Part shown: positions 8,718 through 19,259 of the stretch, piece after piece
Layout of the letters: the number at the start of each line of letters is the position of its first letter
Position numbering within the stretch: position 1 is the stretch's first letter
Position numbers and translations under genes: made by a program
From: an uncultured Paracoccaceae bacterium
GTDB taxonomy: Bacteria > Pseudomonadota > Alphaproteobacteria > Rhodobacterales > Rhodobacteraceae
Assembly: GCA_947498415.1 (NCBI GenBank)
Contig: CANMKB010000002.1
Location: 62,001-126,000 of the forward strand
Reading direction: 5' to 3'
Length of the DNA stretch: 64,000 bases
The notes under the pieces: generated by a model
What the model was told of the DNA's origin: nothing
Seen by the model: only the letters and a program-made list of their open reading frames with translations
Database searches by the model: none

Positions 8718-8837
8718 CGGTCATCCTTTCGTTGCACATCAGTTAGCCAGCGCAACACAAAAGGTCCACCCCCGCCTTGCGGCTTTTCAACGGCGGTACA
8801 ATCGGGTAACCCTATGCCAAAGCATATGGGGCGAAAG

Positions 8838-9347
8838 ATGCAGAAATCTCTTGGTGTTCTTTTGGTATCGACACTGGTTCTGACGAGCTGCGGCCGTGTG
8901 GCCGAGTCGCGTTTGAATCCGATCAATTGGTTTGGCCGTGCGGAGCGTGTGGAATCCACCGAAGAGGTGAATCCGCTTATTCCGCAGGAAAAGGAAAGCA
9001 TCTTCCGTCCAACCACTGATGACACCTATCCCGGCACGCCTGTCTCAACTGTCACAGAGCTTAAGGTTGAGCGTGTTTCAGGCGGGGCATTGATCCGTAT
9101 CGAAGGCGTTGCGGCGACCCAAGGCGCATTCGAAGTCTTGCTTGAGCCAGAAAACGAAGATCATCTGCCTGTCGATGGAGTGCTAACCTATAATCTAAAA
9201 GCGATTCAGCCAGCGGGTTTCCGCACAGGTACACCACAGTCGCGTGAATTGACCGAGGCGATCTTCCGCACAGATCAAGAGCTGCGCGGCGTGCGCACCA
9301 TTCGCGTGGTGGCAACCAGTAACGCATTGCAGGTGCGTCGCCGTTAA
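8838..9347 (+). CDS. small outer-membrane-type lipoprotein
   Basis: 170 residues from the ATG at 8838, which has GGGG about seven bases upstream; in-frame ATGs at 8814 and 8826 are alternatives. The signal peptide ends in the lipobox LTSC, with Cys18 as the lipidated residue. The mature protein starts with GRVAESRLNPINWFGR and contains a beta-rich domain. No residue after the signal argues for inner-membrane retention. I do not recognise its function. It converges with rnd. Confidence 0.75.
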   Translation: MQKSLGVLLVSTLVLTSCGRVAESRLNPINWFGRAERVESTEEVNPLIPQEKESIFRPTTDDTYPGTPVSTVTELKVERVSGGALIRIEGVAATQGAFEVLLEPENEDHLPVDGVLTYNLKAIQPAGFRTGTPQSRELTEAIFRTDQELRGVRTIRVVATSNALQVRRR

Positions 9348-9363
9348 GCGACGCCCATTCAAT

Positions 9364-10524
9364 TTAAGAAAGATCGACGATTTTAACGGTGCTGCCTTGG
9401 GCAGACAGCGCGATTTTGCCATCACATAGGCGCAGTGCGTCTTCGCCAAAAACCTCACGCCGCCAGCCTGACAAAGACCGCACGTCTCGCTCACCGGATG
9501 CGATAGCATCAAGCTCAGCAGTAGGTGCAATCAGCTTACTCGCCACGCCGGATGTTTCGGTTTTTGTTTTTAAAAGAACACGCAACAGATCGGCCAATGC
9601 TGGATTAACTTGCTGCTTGTCTTTCGCGCGGCCAACTTTCGGCATTTTGGAAGGGTCACATTCAATCCCTGCCTTGATCGCTTTCAATATCCCCTCGGCA
9701 ATATCGCCCTTGCGCGCTTCGCGAAGCAAAAGTCGTGACTTGCTAAGATCATTTGGTGTCAAAGGCTTAGTAGAGGCAAGTTCAATCAATGCATCATCTT
9801 TGAACACGCGGTTTCGAGGCACGTTTTTAGATTGCGCATGCCCTTCGCGAAACTTTGCAAGTTCGCGAACAATGGCCAAGAACTTGGGGGTAGTGGTTCG
9901 CGTTTTGACCCGCTGCCATGCGTCATCCGGCTGGATGATATAGGTGTCTGGCGACGTCAGCACCTGAAGCTCTTCTTGTACCCAGCGCCCACGGCCACTT
10001 TCTTGCAGCTTGGCATCCAGGAATTCATAGACTTTGCGCAAATGGGTCACATCCGCCAATGCGTATTTCTTTTGTGCATCGGTCAAGGGACGACGAGACC
10101 AGTCGGTAAAGCGGCTTGATTTATCAACGCCCGCTTTTGCAATCTTACGCACAAGCGTTTCATACCCCACCTGCTCGCCAAAGCCGCAGACCATGGCCGC
10201 AACTTGAGTATCAAACAACGGTTCTGGGAATACACCAGCCTCGACAAAAAAGATCTCTAGATCTTGGCGGGCAGCGTGGAAAACTTTGACAACATTGGTA
10301 TCGCGAAACAGCTCGTAAAGCGGTTCCAAAGACATTTCGCCAACCAGAGGGTCAACCAGAACGGCATTGTCATCATTGTCACCTGGCATTGCCAATTGAA
10401 TGAGACAAAGTTTCGAATAATACGTCCGTTCCCGCAGGAATTCAGTATCGATGGTGACATAAGGATGGTGGCGCGCCGCTTCACAAAATTGCGCCAGCTC
10501 TTCCGTGGTTGTCAGTGTCTTCAT
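9364..10524 (-). CDS. rnd: ribonuclease D
   Basis: 386 residues. A 3'-5' exoribonuclease that trims tRNA and other stable RNA precursors. The DEDD catalytic motifs are visible: TIDTEFLRE near 24, HAARQDLEIF near 83, and YALADVTHLRKVY near 154. The C-terminal third carries an HRDC-like helical region. It lies just downstream of purN in the same orientation, but a probable terminator separates them. Confidence 0.95.
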   Translation of the reverse strand: MKTLTTTEELAQFCEAARHHPYVTIDTEFLRERTYYSKLCLIQLAMPGDNDDNAVLVDPLVGEMSLEPLYELFRDTNVVKVFHAARQDLEIFFVEAGVFPEPLFDTQVAAMVCGFGEQVGYETLVRKIAKAGVDKSSRFTDWSRRPLTDAQKKYALADVTHLRKVYEFLDAKLQESGRGRWVQEELQVLTSPDTYIIQPDDAWQRVKTRTTTPKFLAIVRELAKFREGHAQSKNVPRNRVFKDDALIELASTKPLTPNDLSKSRLLLREARKGDIAEGILKAIKAGIECDPSKMPKVGRAKDKQQVNPALADLLRVLLKTKTETSGVASKLIAPTAELDAIASGERDVRSLSGWRREVFGEDALRLCDGKIALSAQGSTVKIVDLS

Positions 10525-10597
10525 AAAAGGGGTCGTTCTCTATTGTTTGTTATCGCGTGACCTGCCCTAGGCTTATGCCGAAATGGGCAGAAATGCA

Positions 10598-10628
10598 AAC
10601 GCGCCCCAAAGGAATAATGGGACGCGTT
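10598..10628 (-). terminator. purN terminator
   Basis: AACGCGCCCC at 10598-10607 pairs with GGGACGCGTT at 10619-10628 (one G-U pair). On the minus strand the stem ends in TT and is followed by a T-containing tail. It lies just after the purN stop. Confidence 0.5.
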
Positions 10629-10638
10629 AAGCAAATTG

Positions 10639-11232
10639 TCACAGATGGATCACGTCGCGGTTGCCTGAGGCAAAATTCCGCAGAACGGCCGGATATAAGC
10701 GGTGTTCTTGAACCAAGACCCGAGCCGCCAAATCATCCGGCGTATCGCCTTGGTGAATTGGCACACGGGCTTGCCCTAGAATGGGGCCATCATCCAGCGC
10801 GGGAGTCACAAGATGCACCGAGCATCCATGTTCTGCATCCCCGGCTTCAAGTGCGCGGGCATGGGTGTGCAACCCTTTGTATTTTGGCAAAAGCGACGGG
10901 TGGATATTAAGCATCTTCCCATCCCAAGGGGTCACAAAGTCTTCTGTCAGAACACGCATGAAACCCGCCAGACACAGAATATCGGGCGCGGCCTTTTCAA
11001 GCTCTGCCTGAAGAACGGCCTCAAAGGCTTTGCGATCTCCTGCAAAAGGGCGGTGATCCACGACTGCTGTGGATACTCCCAAGTCTGCCGCTTTTTTCAG
11101 CCCGCCTGCGTCTGCGTCATTGGCCAATACCAAGACAGGCTCTGCCGGATGATCATCCGCTTGCATGTCTTCGACAAGGCGGACCATGTTAGACCCGCCT
11201 CCCGAAATAAAGATCGCGACGCGTTTCTTCAC
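10639..11232 (-). CDS. purN: phosphoribosylglycinamide formyltransferase
   Basis: 197 residues. It transfers a formyl group from 10-formyltetrahydrofolate to GAR, the third step of purine synthesis. The catalytic signature is complete: [12 protein letters not shown] near residue 108, with the asparagine and histidine, and the aspartate in [10 protein letters not shown] near 143. Its ATG overlaps the end of purM by 4 bp, the common purM-purN arrangement. Confidence 0.96.
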   Translation of the reverse strand: MKKRVAIFISGGGSNMVRLVEDMQADDHPAEPVLVLANDADAGGLKKAADLGVSTAVVDHRPFAGDRKAFEAVLQAELEKAAPDILCLAGFMRVLTEDFVTPWDGKMLNIHPSLLPKYKGLHTHARALEAGDAEHGCSVHLVTPALDDGPILGQARVPIHQGDTPDDLAARVLVQEHRLYPAVLRNFASGNRDVIHL

Positions 11233-12275
11233 AGCAGAGTGCCGGTGTAGCGCATCCCCTCACCTTCGGTGACGGTGCCGATGCGATAAACGGTTTCGCC
11301 CTGCTCTTTCAGCAGCTCTGTCAACGCATCTGCGCGATCTGCTTCGACAGATAGGATCATGCCAATGCCGCTGTTAAAGGTTTTCAGGATTTCCGCCTGA
11401 TCCATGCCGCCGGTTTTTGCCAGCCATTGGAATACAGGGGGCAATTCCCAAGTGGAAAGATCCACATCCGCACCCAAGCCTTCAGGCAGAACGCGTGGCA
11501 GGTTTTCTGTCAGGCCACCGCCTGTGATATGAGCCAAGGCGTGCACACCACCCGCGCGAACTGCGGCCAGTGCTTGTTTTACGTAAAGGCGTGTAGGTTT
11601 CAGCAAGGCTGCACCCAAAGTGCCATCTTCCCATGGGCAATCGTCAGACCACTGAAGGCCAGAGACCTCGACCAGTTTACGCACCAAGGAATACCCGTTG
11701 GAGTGTACACCGTTTGACGCCAGACCGATCAGAACGTCGCCTGCTTTGACACCTGCTGGCAAATCAGCGCCGCGTTCCATCGCACCTACAGAAAAGCCCG
11801 CCAGATCGAAATCGCCCGCTTCGTACATGCCCGGCATTTCTGCGGTCTCACCACCGATCAACGCACAGCCAGACTGGTAACAGCCCTCGGCAATGCCTTC
11901 GATGATACGTGCGGCGGTTTCGGTTTCGAGTTTGCCGGTTGCAAAGTAATCTAGAAAGAACAGAGGCTCTGCACCTTGGCACACAAGGTCGTTGACGCAC
12001 ATGGCCACCAGATCAATGCCAACACCGTCAACATTGCCGGTATCAATGGCGATCCGCAATTTGGTGCCAACGCCATCGGTCGCTGCAACCAAAATAGGGT
12101 CTTTGTAGCCTGCGTCTTTCAGATCAAACAAAGCACCAAAGCCACCAAGGCCCGCCATCACGCCAGAACGCGTGGTGCGCTTTGCCGCTGGTTTAATGCG
12201 CTCTACCAGTTCGTTGCCTGCGTCGATATCAACACCAGCATCTGCATAGGTGATGCCATTTTTACCTTGGGTCAT
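11229..12275 (-). CDS. purM: phosphoribosylformylglycinamidine cyclo-ligase
   Basis: 348 residues. AIR synthetase, step five of purine synthesis, ATP-dependent. The start [24 protein letters not shown] and the motif GVGTKLRIA (near 69) are typical, as is the glycine-rich [15 protein letters not shown] near 250. It is the first gene of the purM-purN unit; the 160 bp upstream is shared with the divergent tRNA gene. Confidence 0.97.
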   Translation of the reverse strand: MTQGKNGITYADAGVDIDAGNELVERIKPAAKRTTRSGVMAGLGGFGALFDLKDAGYKDPILVAATDGVGTKLRIAIDTGNVDGVGIDLVAMCVNDLVCQGAEPLFFLDYFATGKLETETAARIIEGIAEGCYQSGCALIGGETAEMPGMYEAGDFDLAGFSVGAMERGADLPAGVKAGDVLIGLASNGVHSNGYSLVRKLVEVSGLQWSDDCPWEDGTLGAALLKPTRLYVKQALAAVRAGGVHALAHITGGGLTENLPRVLPEGLGADVDLSTWELPPVFQWLAKTGGMDQAEILKTFNSGIGMILSVEADRADALTELLKEQGETVYRIGTVTEGEGMRYTGTLL

Positions 12276-12395
12276 TGAGGTCTCCGTATCGCTGTTGCGA
12301 CGGCCCTAACCTATCGTCACGCAAAGGGCAATATTTGCTTGAAAGAAGGCGTGTGCTGAGTCAAGAAATCTGCTCGTTTTGGGTTTGATTTTGGC

Positions 12396-12423
12396 TTGAC
12401 GCCCCTATCGGTTGTGTTAGCCA
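12396..12423 (+). promoter_or_regulatory. candidate tRNA promoter
   Basis: TTGACG at 12396-12401 and TAGCCA at 12418-12423, 16 bp apart, 12 bp before the tRNA gene. Confidence 0.5.
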
Positions 12424-12435
12424 TATCGCCACGGT

Positions 12436-12512
12436 GGGCCTGTAGCTCAATTGGTTAGAGCAGAGCGCTCATAACGCTTTGGTTGCGGGTTCAAGTCCTG
12501 CCGGGCCTACCA
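12436..12512 (+). tRNA. tRNA with CAU anticodon, probably tRNA-Ile2
   Basis: 77 nt with encoded CCA. The anticodon stem is GAGCG/CGCTT around the loop CTCATAA, giving anticodon CAU. The acceptor stem carries C4-G69 and C5-G68, the pairs reported as determinants for the lysidine synthetase TilS. This points to the AUA-reading tRNA-Ile2 (lysidine at C34) rather than elongator or initiator methionine tRNA. A plain anticodon-based call would label it tRNA-Met. Confidence 0.93.
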
Positions 12513-12573
12513 AATCCACCATTTCCTTAAGTGTTTGCCTTTAGATGCGTTGTCCATGTCTTTGGAATGACTG

Positions 12574-13896
12574 CTAAATCGCGATGACGATATCGGCCTG
12601 AAGGCCACCCAGAGATTCGCTTTTGCCAAGTCGCAATACTCCGCCATGGGCCCGCGCGGCGTCTGCCGCAATGGCAAGGCCAAGGCCAACACCGCTGCCT
12701 TTGTCTTGGTTGCGGGCTGGATCAAGGCGGGTAAAGGCTTTTAAGGCCTCTTCGCGCATGTTTTCTGGGATGCCGGGGCCGTTGTCTTCGACTCGGAACA
12801 CGATAGAGCGTTTCAGCTGCATGGCACTGATGTGCACTGTGTCGCCGTAACGGGTGGCGTTGTTCACCAAATTCTCGATCGCGCGTTGCACCACCATCTT
12901 ACGGATCAACAAGTCTTTGCTGACGGTACATTCAATAAGGTTCACCTCGGCATTGCCCCGTGCGGCGTCGTTGATCACCTGATCCAGAAAGGCCCGCACA
13001 TCCACATGCTCGGGTTCGGTTTCAGAGGCGCCACGCGCGAAGTTCAGGAATTCATCCAACATCCTTTGCATGTCGTCGACGTCACGTTCCAGCGGTTCAC
13101 GGTCTTCCTCCTCAAGGAAGGAAAGCCCAAGCCGCAGCCGGGTGAGCGGTGTGCGCAGATCGTGGCTGACGCCTGACAAAAGCATGGTGCGCTGTTCAAT
13201 CTGACGCTCTATCCGTGCGCGCATATCCAGAAAGGCGCTGCCCGCCGCGCGCACCTCGACAGCCCCTGCTGGGGAATACGGCACATGACGACCACGGCCA
13301 AAGGCCTCTGCCGCGGCAGCAAGCCGCGTGATCGGGCGCAGTTGATTGCGCAGGTAGATAAAGGAAATAAAGGTCATCAGGATGCCAAAGAACACCATAT
13401 TCACCAAAAGCTGGTGCGGGTTTGAGGCTGACATACGTTTGCGATCCACCTGCATCACCGCTGGGCCGTGTTTGGTCGCAATTGACAGCAAGACAAGATT
13501 GTCATCTGGCAGTTGGATGTTTTCCACGGCAGGCAAACGCATGTGCAGCTCTCGCATCACGACCAAGCCTGAAAAATCATACCAGCGCCGAGACGATTTG
13601 GTGACAGAGGCATCAAAGGCGGTTGCGATTCCAAGCCCGTTGCTGAGGGGTGAAATACCCTGAAGCGCCTCTTGCGGGCCTGGGGCGGCTTCTATTTCTG
13701 AGAGTACAAACTCCAGTTCACTCGCCAAAGAACGCGTCATTTGCGCCGTAACGCCCTCAAAATGTCTTTGGATAAAGACAACAGAGACAACCAGTTGTAA
13801 GGTAACCACGGGCAGAACAAGAATTAACGCAGCACGTCCATATAGCCCACGGGGCACATAGTTTTTTAACCAAGAGAATTTCATGCCTGTGAACAT
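12574..13896 (-). CDS. EnvZ-like sensor histidine kinase, orphan
   Basis: 440 residues. The first membrane segment is at about 21-43 and the second near 165-185, with a periplasmic sensor of about 120 residues between them. A HAMP segment follows, then the H-box SGVSHDLRTPLTRLRL near 243, and the ATPase boxes NLVNNATRYG, VEDNGPGIPE and GSGVGLGLAIA. The H-box is the EnvZ type, so an OmpR-family partner is expected, but none is adjacent; PhoB in this window belongs with PhoR. An alternative start lies at 13884. The gene is divergent from the metallo-hydrolase with only 29 bp between starts. Confidence 0.9.
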   Translation of the reverse strand: MFTGMKFSWLKNYVPRGLYGRAALILVLPVVTLQLVVSVVFIQRHFEGVTAQMTRSLASELEFVLSEIEAAPGPQEALQGISPLSNGLGIATAFDASVTKSSRRWYDFSGLVVMRELHMRLPAVENIQLPDDNLVLLSIATKHGPAVMQVDRKRMSASNPHQLLVNMVFFGILMTFISFIYLRNQLRPITRLAAAAEAFGRGRHVPYSPAGAVEVRAAGSAFLDMRARIERQIEQRTMLLSGVSHDLRTPLTRLRLGLSFLEEEDREPLERDVDDMQRMLDEFLNFARGASETEPEHVDVRAFLDQVINDAARGNAEVNLIECTVSKDLLIRKMVVQRAIENLVNNATRYGDTVHISAMQLKRSIVFRVEDNGPGIPENMREEALKAFTRLDPARNQDKGSGVGLGLAIAADAARAHGGVLRLGKSESLGGLQADIVIAI

Positions 13897-13925
13897 GGCC
13901 TTTGCGGCGACAGAAGGAAACCCCG

Positions 13926-14840
13926 ATGCAGACTGAGACAGTTGAATTTCTAAAAGAGCCGGGTGTTATCCAAACCCTTGCAGAGGGTGTGCGTTGTATT
14001 ATTGCGCCCAACCCTTCACCTATGACCTATTGGGGCACCAATACTTATATTGTCGGTCAAGGAGAACTGGTGGTCATAGACCCCGGTCCCGAGGATGACA
14101 GCCACCTAGAAGCGATATTGGCTGCGCCTTCTGCCTTTGAACGCATTGCACATATCGTGGTGACGCATACGCACAAAGATCACTCCCCCCTCGCCCGTCG
14201 ACTGTCTCAAGCGACCGGTGCGCCGATCTATGGGTTTGGAGATGCTTTTGATGGCCGCAGTGAAATTATGAGCAACCTCGCAGAAACCAGCGATATTGGT
14301 GGCGGCGAAGGTTTGGACACTGATTTTGAACCTGACATCCGCCTAATGCATGGGGCGCGTTTGGATTTCTCTGGCGGGACACTCAAGGTGTGGCACACGC
14401 CCGGGCATATCGGCAATCATATCTGTCTGGCATGGAACGGCTTTCTGTTCAGCGGCGATCATGTCATGGGCTGGGCCAGTTCGATGGTATCTCCCCCGGA
14501 TGGTGATCTGACCGATTTCATGGCGTCTTGCCGCATGTTGCAGAATACCAGCTGGAAAACCTTTTTCCCCGGCCATGGAGCCCCCATTGATGACCCCCAA
14601 GCGCGTTTGAAATGGTTGATCAAACACCGTGAAACCCGTGAGGCGGAAATCCTAAAGGCGCTTGAGGGCAATGGCACCACCGCGCGTGATATTGCGCAAC
14701 ATATCTATGTTGATCTGCCACGCGATCTATTGGGCGCAGCGACACGAAACGTCTTGGCGCATCTGATTGACCTTAGCGGGCGTGACCTTGTGGACCCGAT
14801 CCAAGGCATTGATTCACAATCGCTTTTCAAGCTGCGTTAA
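13926..14840 (+). CDS. MBL-fold metallo-hydrolase with C-terminal winged helix
   Basis: 304 residues from the ATG at 13926, which has a GAAGGA ribosome site nine bases upstream; a TTG at 13902 is less likely. The metal motif HTHKDHSP (near 81) is the HxHxDH signature, and later ligands are in HTPGHIGNH, FSGDHV and PGHG. The C-terminal 60 residues look like the winged-helix extension of LACTB2-type proteins, which in the family can act as endoribonucleases or hydrolases. The substrate is unknown. Confidence 0.88.
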   Translation: MQTETVEFLKEPGVIQTLAEGVRCIIAPNPSPMTYWGTNTYIVGQGELVVIDPGPEDDSHLEAILAAPSAFERIAHIVVTHTHKDHSPLARRLSQATGAPIYGFGDAFDGRSEIMSNLAETSDIGGGEGLDTDFEPDIRLMHGARLDFSGGTLKVWHTPGHIGNHICLAWNGFLFSGDHVMGWASSMVSPPDGDLTDFMASCRMLQNTSWKTFFPGHGAPIDDPQARLKWLIKHRETREAEILKALEGNGTTARDIAQHIYVDLPRDLLGAATRNVLAHLIDLSGRDLVDPIQGIDSQSLFKLR

Positions 14841-14920
14841 ATAATTTGGCTGAAAACGAAAAAAATGTAACAGCACCTCTGGACGCCGGAAAATTCGTTG
14901 GCTATACGGTGCCTCGTTGA

Positions 14921-14995
14921 TCCGGCGTAGCTCAGCGGTAGAGCAGTTGACTGTTAATCAATTGGTCGTAGGTTCGATCCCTACCGCCGGAGCCA
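14921..14995 (+). tRNA. tRNA-Asn (GUU), copy 1
   Basis: 75 nt with encoded CCA. Anticodon loop CTGTTAA within stem GTTGA/TCAAT gives GUU. The acceptor stem TCCGGCG/CGCCGGA is perfect. It is identical to the copy 20 bp downstream. Confidence 0.97.
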
Positions 14996-15015
14996 ACTTA
15001 AAATACCGTATTTGT

Positions 15016-15090
15016 TCCGGCGTAGCTCAGCGGTAGAGCAGTTGACTGTTAATCAATTGGTCGTAGGTTCGATCCCTACCGCCGGAGCCA
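15016..15090 (+). tRNA. tRNA-Asn (GUU), copy 2
   Basis: 75 nt, identical to the gene at 14921-14995. The spacer does not resemble the sequence upstream of copy 1, so the duplicated unit seems limited to the tRNA itself. Confidence 0.97.
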
Positions 15091-15208
15091 TATTTCCCAG
15101 AAAATATGATAAAATACCAAAGCTTGCGCTAAGGTGTTCACGTTCTTGTTTAGCGATAGTTGTATGGGTATGGCGTTTACGCCATGAACTTCATGCACAA
15201 CTTAAAGA

Positions 15209-15225
15209 GGCGCGAAATTCGCGCC
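15209..15225 (-). terminator. candidate tex terminator
   Basis: GGCGCGAA at 15209-15216 and TTCGCGCC at 15218-15225 form an 8-bp inverted repeat with one base between the arms. On the minus strand it is followed by TCTTTAAG. It lies 16 bp past the tex stop. Confidence 0.4.
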
Positions 15226-15240
15226 CCACAGTCTCTGTTA

Positions 15241-17562
15241 TCAGGTTTTCTTAAAGGCGTTCATCAAAGCATCGCCTAGGGCCCCATTTGAGGTATTGCC
15301 TTTGCTTTGTGGCGTAGACTGATGTTTTTGATAGGTTTTCTTTTGCGGCTGACGATGTGGCTTCTCTGAACGTTCTTGGCGCTGATTTTGGCCACCACCT
15401 CCATCTTTGCGCATCGTCAAAGCAATGCGTTTACGTGGCACATCTACCTCGGTCACGCGTACTTTGACGATTTCACCAGCTTTCACCACATCATGCGGGT
15501 CTTTGACAAAGCGATCAGCCAGTTGGGAAATATGAACCAAACCATCTTGGTGCACCCCAACGTCCACAAAGGCGCCAAAGGCCGCAACGTTGGTCACGGT
15601 GCCCTCCAGCGACATGCCGGGTTTCAGATCTTTAATGTCTTCGACGCCTTCAGCAAAGGTGGCTGTTTTGAATTCTGGCCGCGGGTCCCGACCGGGTTTC
15701 TCGAGTTCTTCAAAGATGTCTTTGATTGTCAGACGGCCAAAACGGTCATCTGCGAAATCATCTGCCTGTAAACCCGCAAGGGGGCTTGGATCTTGCATAA
15801 GGCTACGGATGTCACGACCACATGCCGAGACGATTTTCCTTGTAACTTCATAGGCTTCTGGGTGAACTGCCGAGGCATCCAGCGGTTCATCCCCATCGCG
15901 AATACGTAAGAACCCAGCACATTGTTCAAAGGTTTTTTGACCCATCCGTGCGACTTTCAAAAGCTCTTTGCGGGTCTTAAAGGCGCCATTTGCATCGCGG
16001 TGTTCCACGATCAAATCCGCCAACATGGGGCCAACGCCGGACACACGGGCCAACAAAGGTGCAGAGGCAATATTCAAATCAACCCCCACGGCGTTCACGG
16101 CGTCTTCGACCACTGCTTCGAGCGATTTTGACAGGCGAGATTGATCGACATCGTGTTGATACTGACCCACACCGATGGATTTCGGTTCAATCTTAACCAG
16201 TTCCGCCAGTGGGTCTTGTAGACGACGCGCAATGGAAACAGCGCCGCGCAACGATACGTCCAGATCAGGGAATTCTCGCGCGGCCAGTTCTGACGCTGAA
16301 TAAACTGAGGCGCCCGCCTCTGACACCACAACCTTTGTGGGTTTGTTGCCGGGAATATCGGCGAGAACATCGGCGACCAATTGTTCGGTCTGACGGCTTG
16401 CGGTGCCATTGCCAATTGCAATCAATTGTGCGCCATGTTGCGCGATCAATTTCATGATGGTGTGCTTTGATCCTGCCACATCGCGGCGTGGTTCGAACGG
16501 GTAGATCGTATCGGTGTCAATCACCTTCCCCGTGTTATCAATCACGGCGACTTTTACACCGGTTCGAATACCCGGATCCAAGCCGATCACCGCTTTGTTG
16601 CCTGCTGGGGCCGCCAACAAAAGATCTTTTAGATTGCGGGCAAAAACCTGAATGGCCTCTTCCTGCGCACGGCCGCGCAGGTCTCCCATTAAATCCAGCA
16701 TCATCGAAAGGCTAAGTTTCACGCGCCAAGTCCACTTGGCCACTTTGCGCAGCCACAAATCACCGGCTCCGTTGCTCTGCACATCCAGCACTGCAGAAAC
16801 CATGTTTTCGATGCGTTCAAGGTCGGCTTCATCGGCGGGCGCGATATCAAGACTAACAACCTTTTCATTGCTGGCGCGCATCATCGCCAAAGCGCGGTGG
16901 CTGGGTACGTTTGACCATTTTTCGGTGTGATCAAAGTAGTCAGAATATTTTGCCCCATTGGCCTCTTGGCCCGGAATGACCGTGGCCCGCAGTTCAGCTG
17001 ATGCTTTCATATGTTCACGTAAGCGACCGAGAAGATTGGCGTTTTCCGTCAGGCTTTCCGCCACAATATCGCGAGCACCGTTGAGAACAGTTTTGGCATC
17101 CGGGTATTTTTCGGATGTATAGCTTGTCGCCAATGTCTCTGGATCAGCCGAACGATCTGTTAGGATTTTGTCGACCAAATCACCCAGACCATGCTCACGC
17201 GCGATTTCTGCGCGGGTGCGCCGCTTGGTCTTATACGGTAGGTACAGGTCTTCGAGCGTTGATTTGGTGCTTGCCTTGGCAATGCTCGCGGCCAAAGCAT
17301 CCGTCATCTTTCCCTGTTCGGAGATGCTTTTGACAATTGCGCTACGGCGATCTTCGAGCTCTCGCAAATATCCCAGCCGATCAGACAATGTCCGCAATTG
17401 GGTGTCATCCAATCCACCTGTCGCCTCTTTCCGGTAACGCGCTACAAAGGGCACTGTGGCCCCGCCGTCTAAAAGTTCAATCGCAGCAATGGCTTGCTTG
17501 GCAGATGCGCCGATTTCAGTTGCGATGGTCTGGGCGATATTTTGCGGCAGCGTTTTGGTCAT
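15241..17562 (-). CDS. tex: Tex family S1 RNA-binding protein
   Basis: 773 residues, full length for Tex. The N-terminal helical region, the YqgF-like RNase H fold ([18 protein letters not shown] near 324) and the helix-hairpin-helix region ([21 protein letters not shown] near 507) come before the S1 domain (about 650-720, [29 protein letters not shown]). The tail is basic and rich in glutamine. Tex binds nucleic acid and acts in transcription; its exact role is not settled. Confidence 0.95.
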   Translation of the reverse strand: MTKTLPQNIAQTIATEIGASAKQAIAAIELLDGGATVPFVARYRKEATGGLDDTQLRTLSDRLGYLRELEDRRSAIVKSISEQGKMTDALAASIAKASTKSTLEDLYLPYKTKRRTRAEIAREHGLGDLVDKILTDRSADPETLATSYTSEKYPDAKTVLNGARDIVAESLTENANLLGRLREHMKASAELRATVIPGQEANGAKYSDYFDHTEKWSNVPSHRALAMMRASNEKVVSLDIAPADEADLERIENMVSAVLDVQSNGAGDLWLRKVAKWTWRVKLSLSMMLDLMGDLRGRAQEEAIQVFARNLKDLLLAAPAGNKAVIGLDPGIRTGVKVAVIDNTGKVIDTDTIYPFEPRRDVAGSKHTIMKLIAQHGAQLIAIGNGTASRQTEQLVADVLADIPGNKPTKVVVSEAGASVYSASELAAREFPDLDVSLRGAVSIARRLQDPLAELVKIEPKSIGVGQYQHDVDQSRLSKSLEAVVEDAVNAVGVDLNIASAPLLARVSGVGPMLADLIVEHRDANGAFKTRKELLKVARMGQKTFEQCAGFLRIRDGDEPLDASAVHPEAYEVTRKIVSACGRDIRSLMQDPSPLAGLQADDFADDRFGRLTIKDIFEELEKPGRDPRPEFKTATFAEGVEDIKDLKPGMSLEGTVTNVAAFGAFVDVGVHQDGLVHISQLADRFVKDPHDVVKAGEIVKVRVTEVDVPRKRIALTMRKDGGGGQNQRQERSEKPHRQPQKKTYQKHQSTPQSKGNTSNGALGDALMNAFKKT

Positions 17563-17649
17563 AAATGCTCGTATTCTGGGTCGTTCAAGGGTTAGAGGGC
17601 TGGTGATAGCCCCCTTATCGGTCTTTGAGAAAGATTGTGTTTACGCGGA

Positions 17650-19206
17650 TCAGCGGCCTTTGAACAGGCCGCCCAACAATCCACGCACGATGCGCCGACC
17701 GGTTGTACCGGTCAATTCTTTGACCACCATCTTGGTCATTTTGTCGCCAAAACTTGTGCTGCGCCCAGATCGAGCGCTGCCCATACGCTTGCTTGAAGAC
17801 CGGCCAACGCGCGCACCGCTATAGCGACGTGCCGAGGCATATTCGCGCTCTGCCATGGCCATGTCTTCCTCGCGGGATTCCAATTCCTCAGCTTGTTTTG
17901 CTGCTTGGGCGGCACGGGTTTGCAACACCTCATAGGCGGACTTTCGGTCGACTGTTTGGGCGTATTTGTCATTTAGATCAGAGGCTTGGATCACAGCCTT
18001 GCGTTCTGCCTTGGTAATTGGCCCCAACTGAGATGACGGCGGACGGATTAAAGTGCGTTCGACAATGCTTGGCACGCCCTTTTTCATCAAGGTTGAGGTC
18101 ACGGCCTCACCCACACCCACATCGCGGATCGCGTCTTCGGTCGAGAAACGCGGATTATCGCGATAGGTTTCGGCCGCCAGGCGCAAGTTTTTACGATCGC
18201 GCGCCGTAAACGCACGAAGGGCGTGTTGAACGCGATTGCCCAGCTGGCCAAGGATATCTTCGGGCACATCAGCCGGGTTTTGTGTGATGAAATACACACC
18301 GACCCCTTTGGAGCGGATCAAACGCGCCACCTGTTCGACCTTGTCGATCAAGGCTTTAGGGGCATCTTCAAACAATAGATGTGCTTCGTCAAAGAAGAAC
18401 ACCAACTTGGGCTTATCTGGGTCGCCGACCTCTGGAAGTTCTTCGAAGAGTTCAGAAAGCAACCAAAGCAAGAAGGTGGCGTATAGGCGTGGTGAGGCCA
18501 TTAGTTTATTGGCGGCAAGGATATTCACCTGCCCGCGCCCATCGGCGTCGGTGCGCATCAGATCACCAAGCGCGAGCGCCGGTTCGCCAAAGAAGTCAGC
18601 CGCCCCTTGGTTTTCGAGAACCATCAGGCGCCGTTGAATGGCACCGATGGATTGCACCGAAATATTGCCATAGCGCAAAGAGAGATCAGCGCGGTGTTCC
18701 CCCAACCAGACCAGCAGTGCCTGCAGGTCTTTCAGATCAAGAAGTGGCAAGCCTTCTTCGTCAGCGACACGAAAAGCGATGTTCAGAATGCCCTCTTGCG
18801 CCTCTGATAGTTCAAGAAGACGGCTGATCAAGAGCGGACCCATTTCAGAAATGGTGGTGCGAACGGGGTGGCCTTGCTCTCCGAACAGATCCCAAAAGGT
18901 GACGGGGAAAGAGCCATACCTATAGTCGCTGAAACCGATTTTTTCTGCCCGTGCGGTAAAGGCGTCATGCAGCTTGAAATCCGCAGAGCCAGAGGCCGCA
19001 AGGCCCGACAGATCGCCCTTAACGTCTGCCATAAACACAGGAACGCCGGCGTTGGAAAAGCCTTCGGCTAAGATTTGTAGCGTGACTGTTTTGCCTGTGC
19101 CGGTTGCGCCGGCGATGAGACCGTGACGGTTGGCATATTTTAGATTCAAAAACTGCTGCGTGGCGTAGCTTTCACCGCCGCCCCCTAGGAAAATTGAATT
19201 TTCCAC
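17650..19206 (-). CDS. HerA-like ATPase, DUF853 (YjgR) family
   Basis: 518 residues. The Walker A motif is GATGTGKT at 33-40, and the Walker B motif is [12 protein letters not shown] near 270, with [26 protein letters not shown] as the arginine-finger region. This is the DUF853/YjgR branch of the HerA/FtsK ATPases. No nuclease (NurA) partner is present, so a DNA-end-resection role like that of archaeal HerA is not supported. The C-terminal 90 residues are basic and serine/arginine-rich. Confidence 0.9.
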   Translation of the reverse strand: MENSIFLGGGGESYATQQFLNLKYANRHGLIAGATGTGKTVTLQILAEGFSNAGVPVFMADVKGDLSGLAASGSADFKLHDAFTARAEKIGFSDYRYGSFPVTFWDLFGEQGHPVRTTISEMGPLLISRLLELSEAQEGILNIAFRVADEEGLPLLDLKDLQALLVWLGEHRADLSLRYGNISVQSIGAIQRRLMVLENQGAADFFGEPALALGDLMRTDADGRGQVNILAANKLMASPRLYATFLLWLLSELFEELPEVGDPDKPKLVFFFDEAHLLFEDAPKALIDKVEQVARLIRSKGVGVYFITQNPADVPEDILGQLGNRVQHALRAFTARDRKNLRLAAETYRDNPRFSTEDAIRDVGVGEAVTSTLMKKGVPSIVERTLIRPPSSQLGPITKAERKAVIQASDLNDKYAQTVDRKSAYEVLQTRAAQAAKQAEELESREEDMAMAEREYASARRYSGARVGRSSSKRMGSARSGRSTSFGDKMTKMVVKELTGTTGRRIVRGLLGGLFKGR

Positions 19207-19259
19207 ATTTCACCTCTTACTTCTGACGCTTATGCGACGGGTCTCAAACGAAACGTTAA

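Noticed and set aside
17650..19206. HerA-NurA defence or repair system
   Set aside because: No NurA nuclease, SIR2 or other defence partner is adjacent; the DUF853 branch is a common housekeeping gene.
19223..19234. TGACGCTTATGC shared with 51669-51680
   Set aside because: A 12-base match is expected many times by chance in 64 kb, and the flanks differ.
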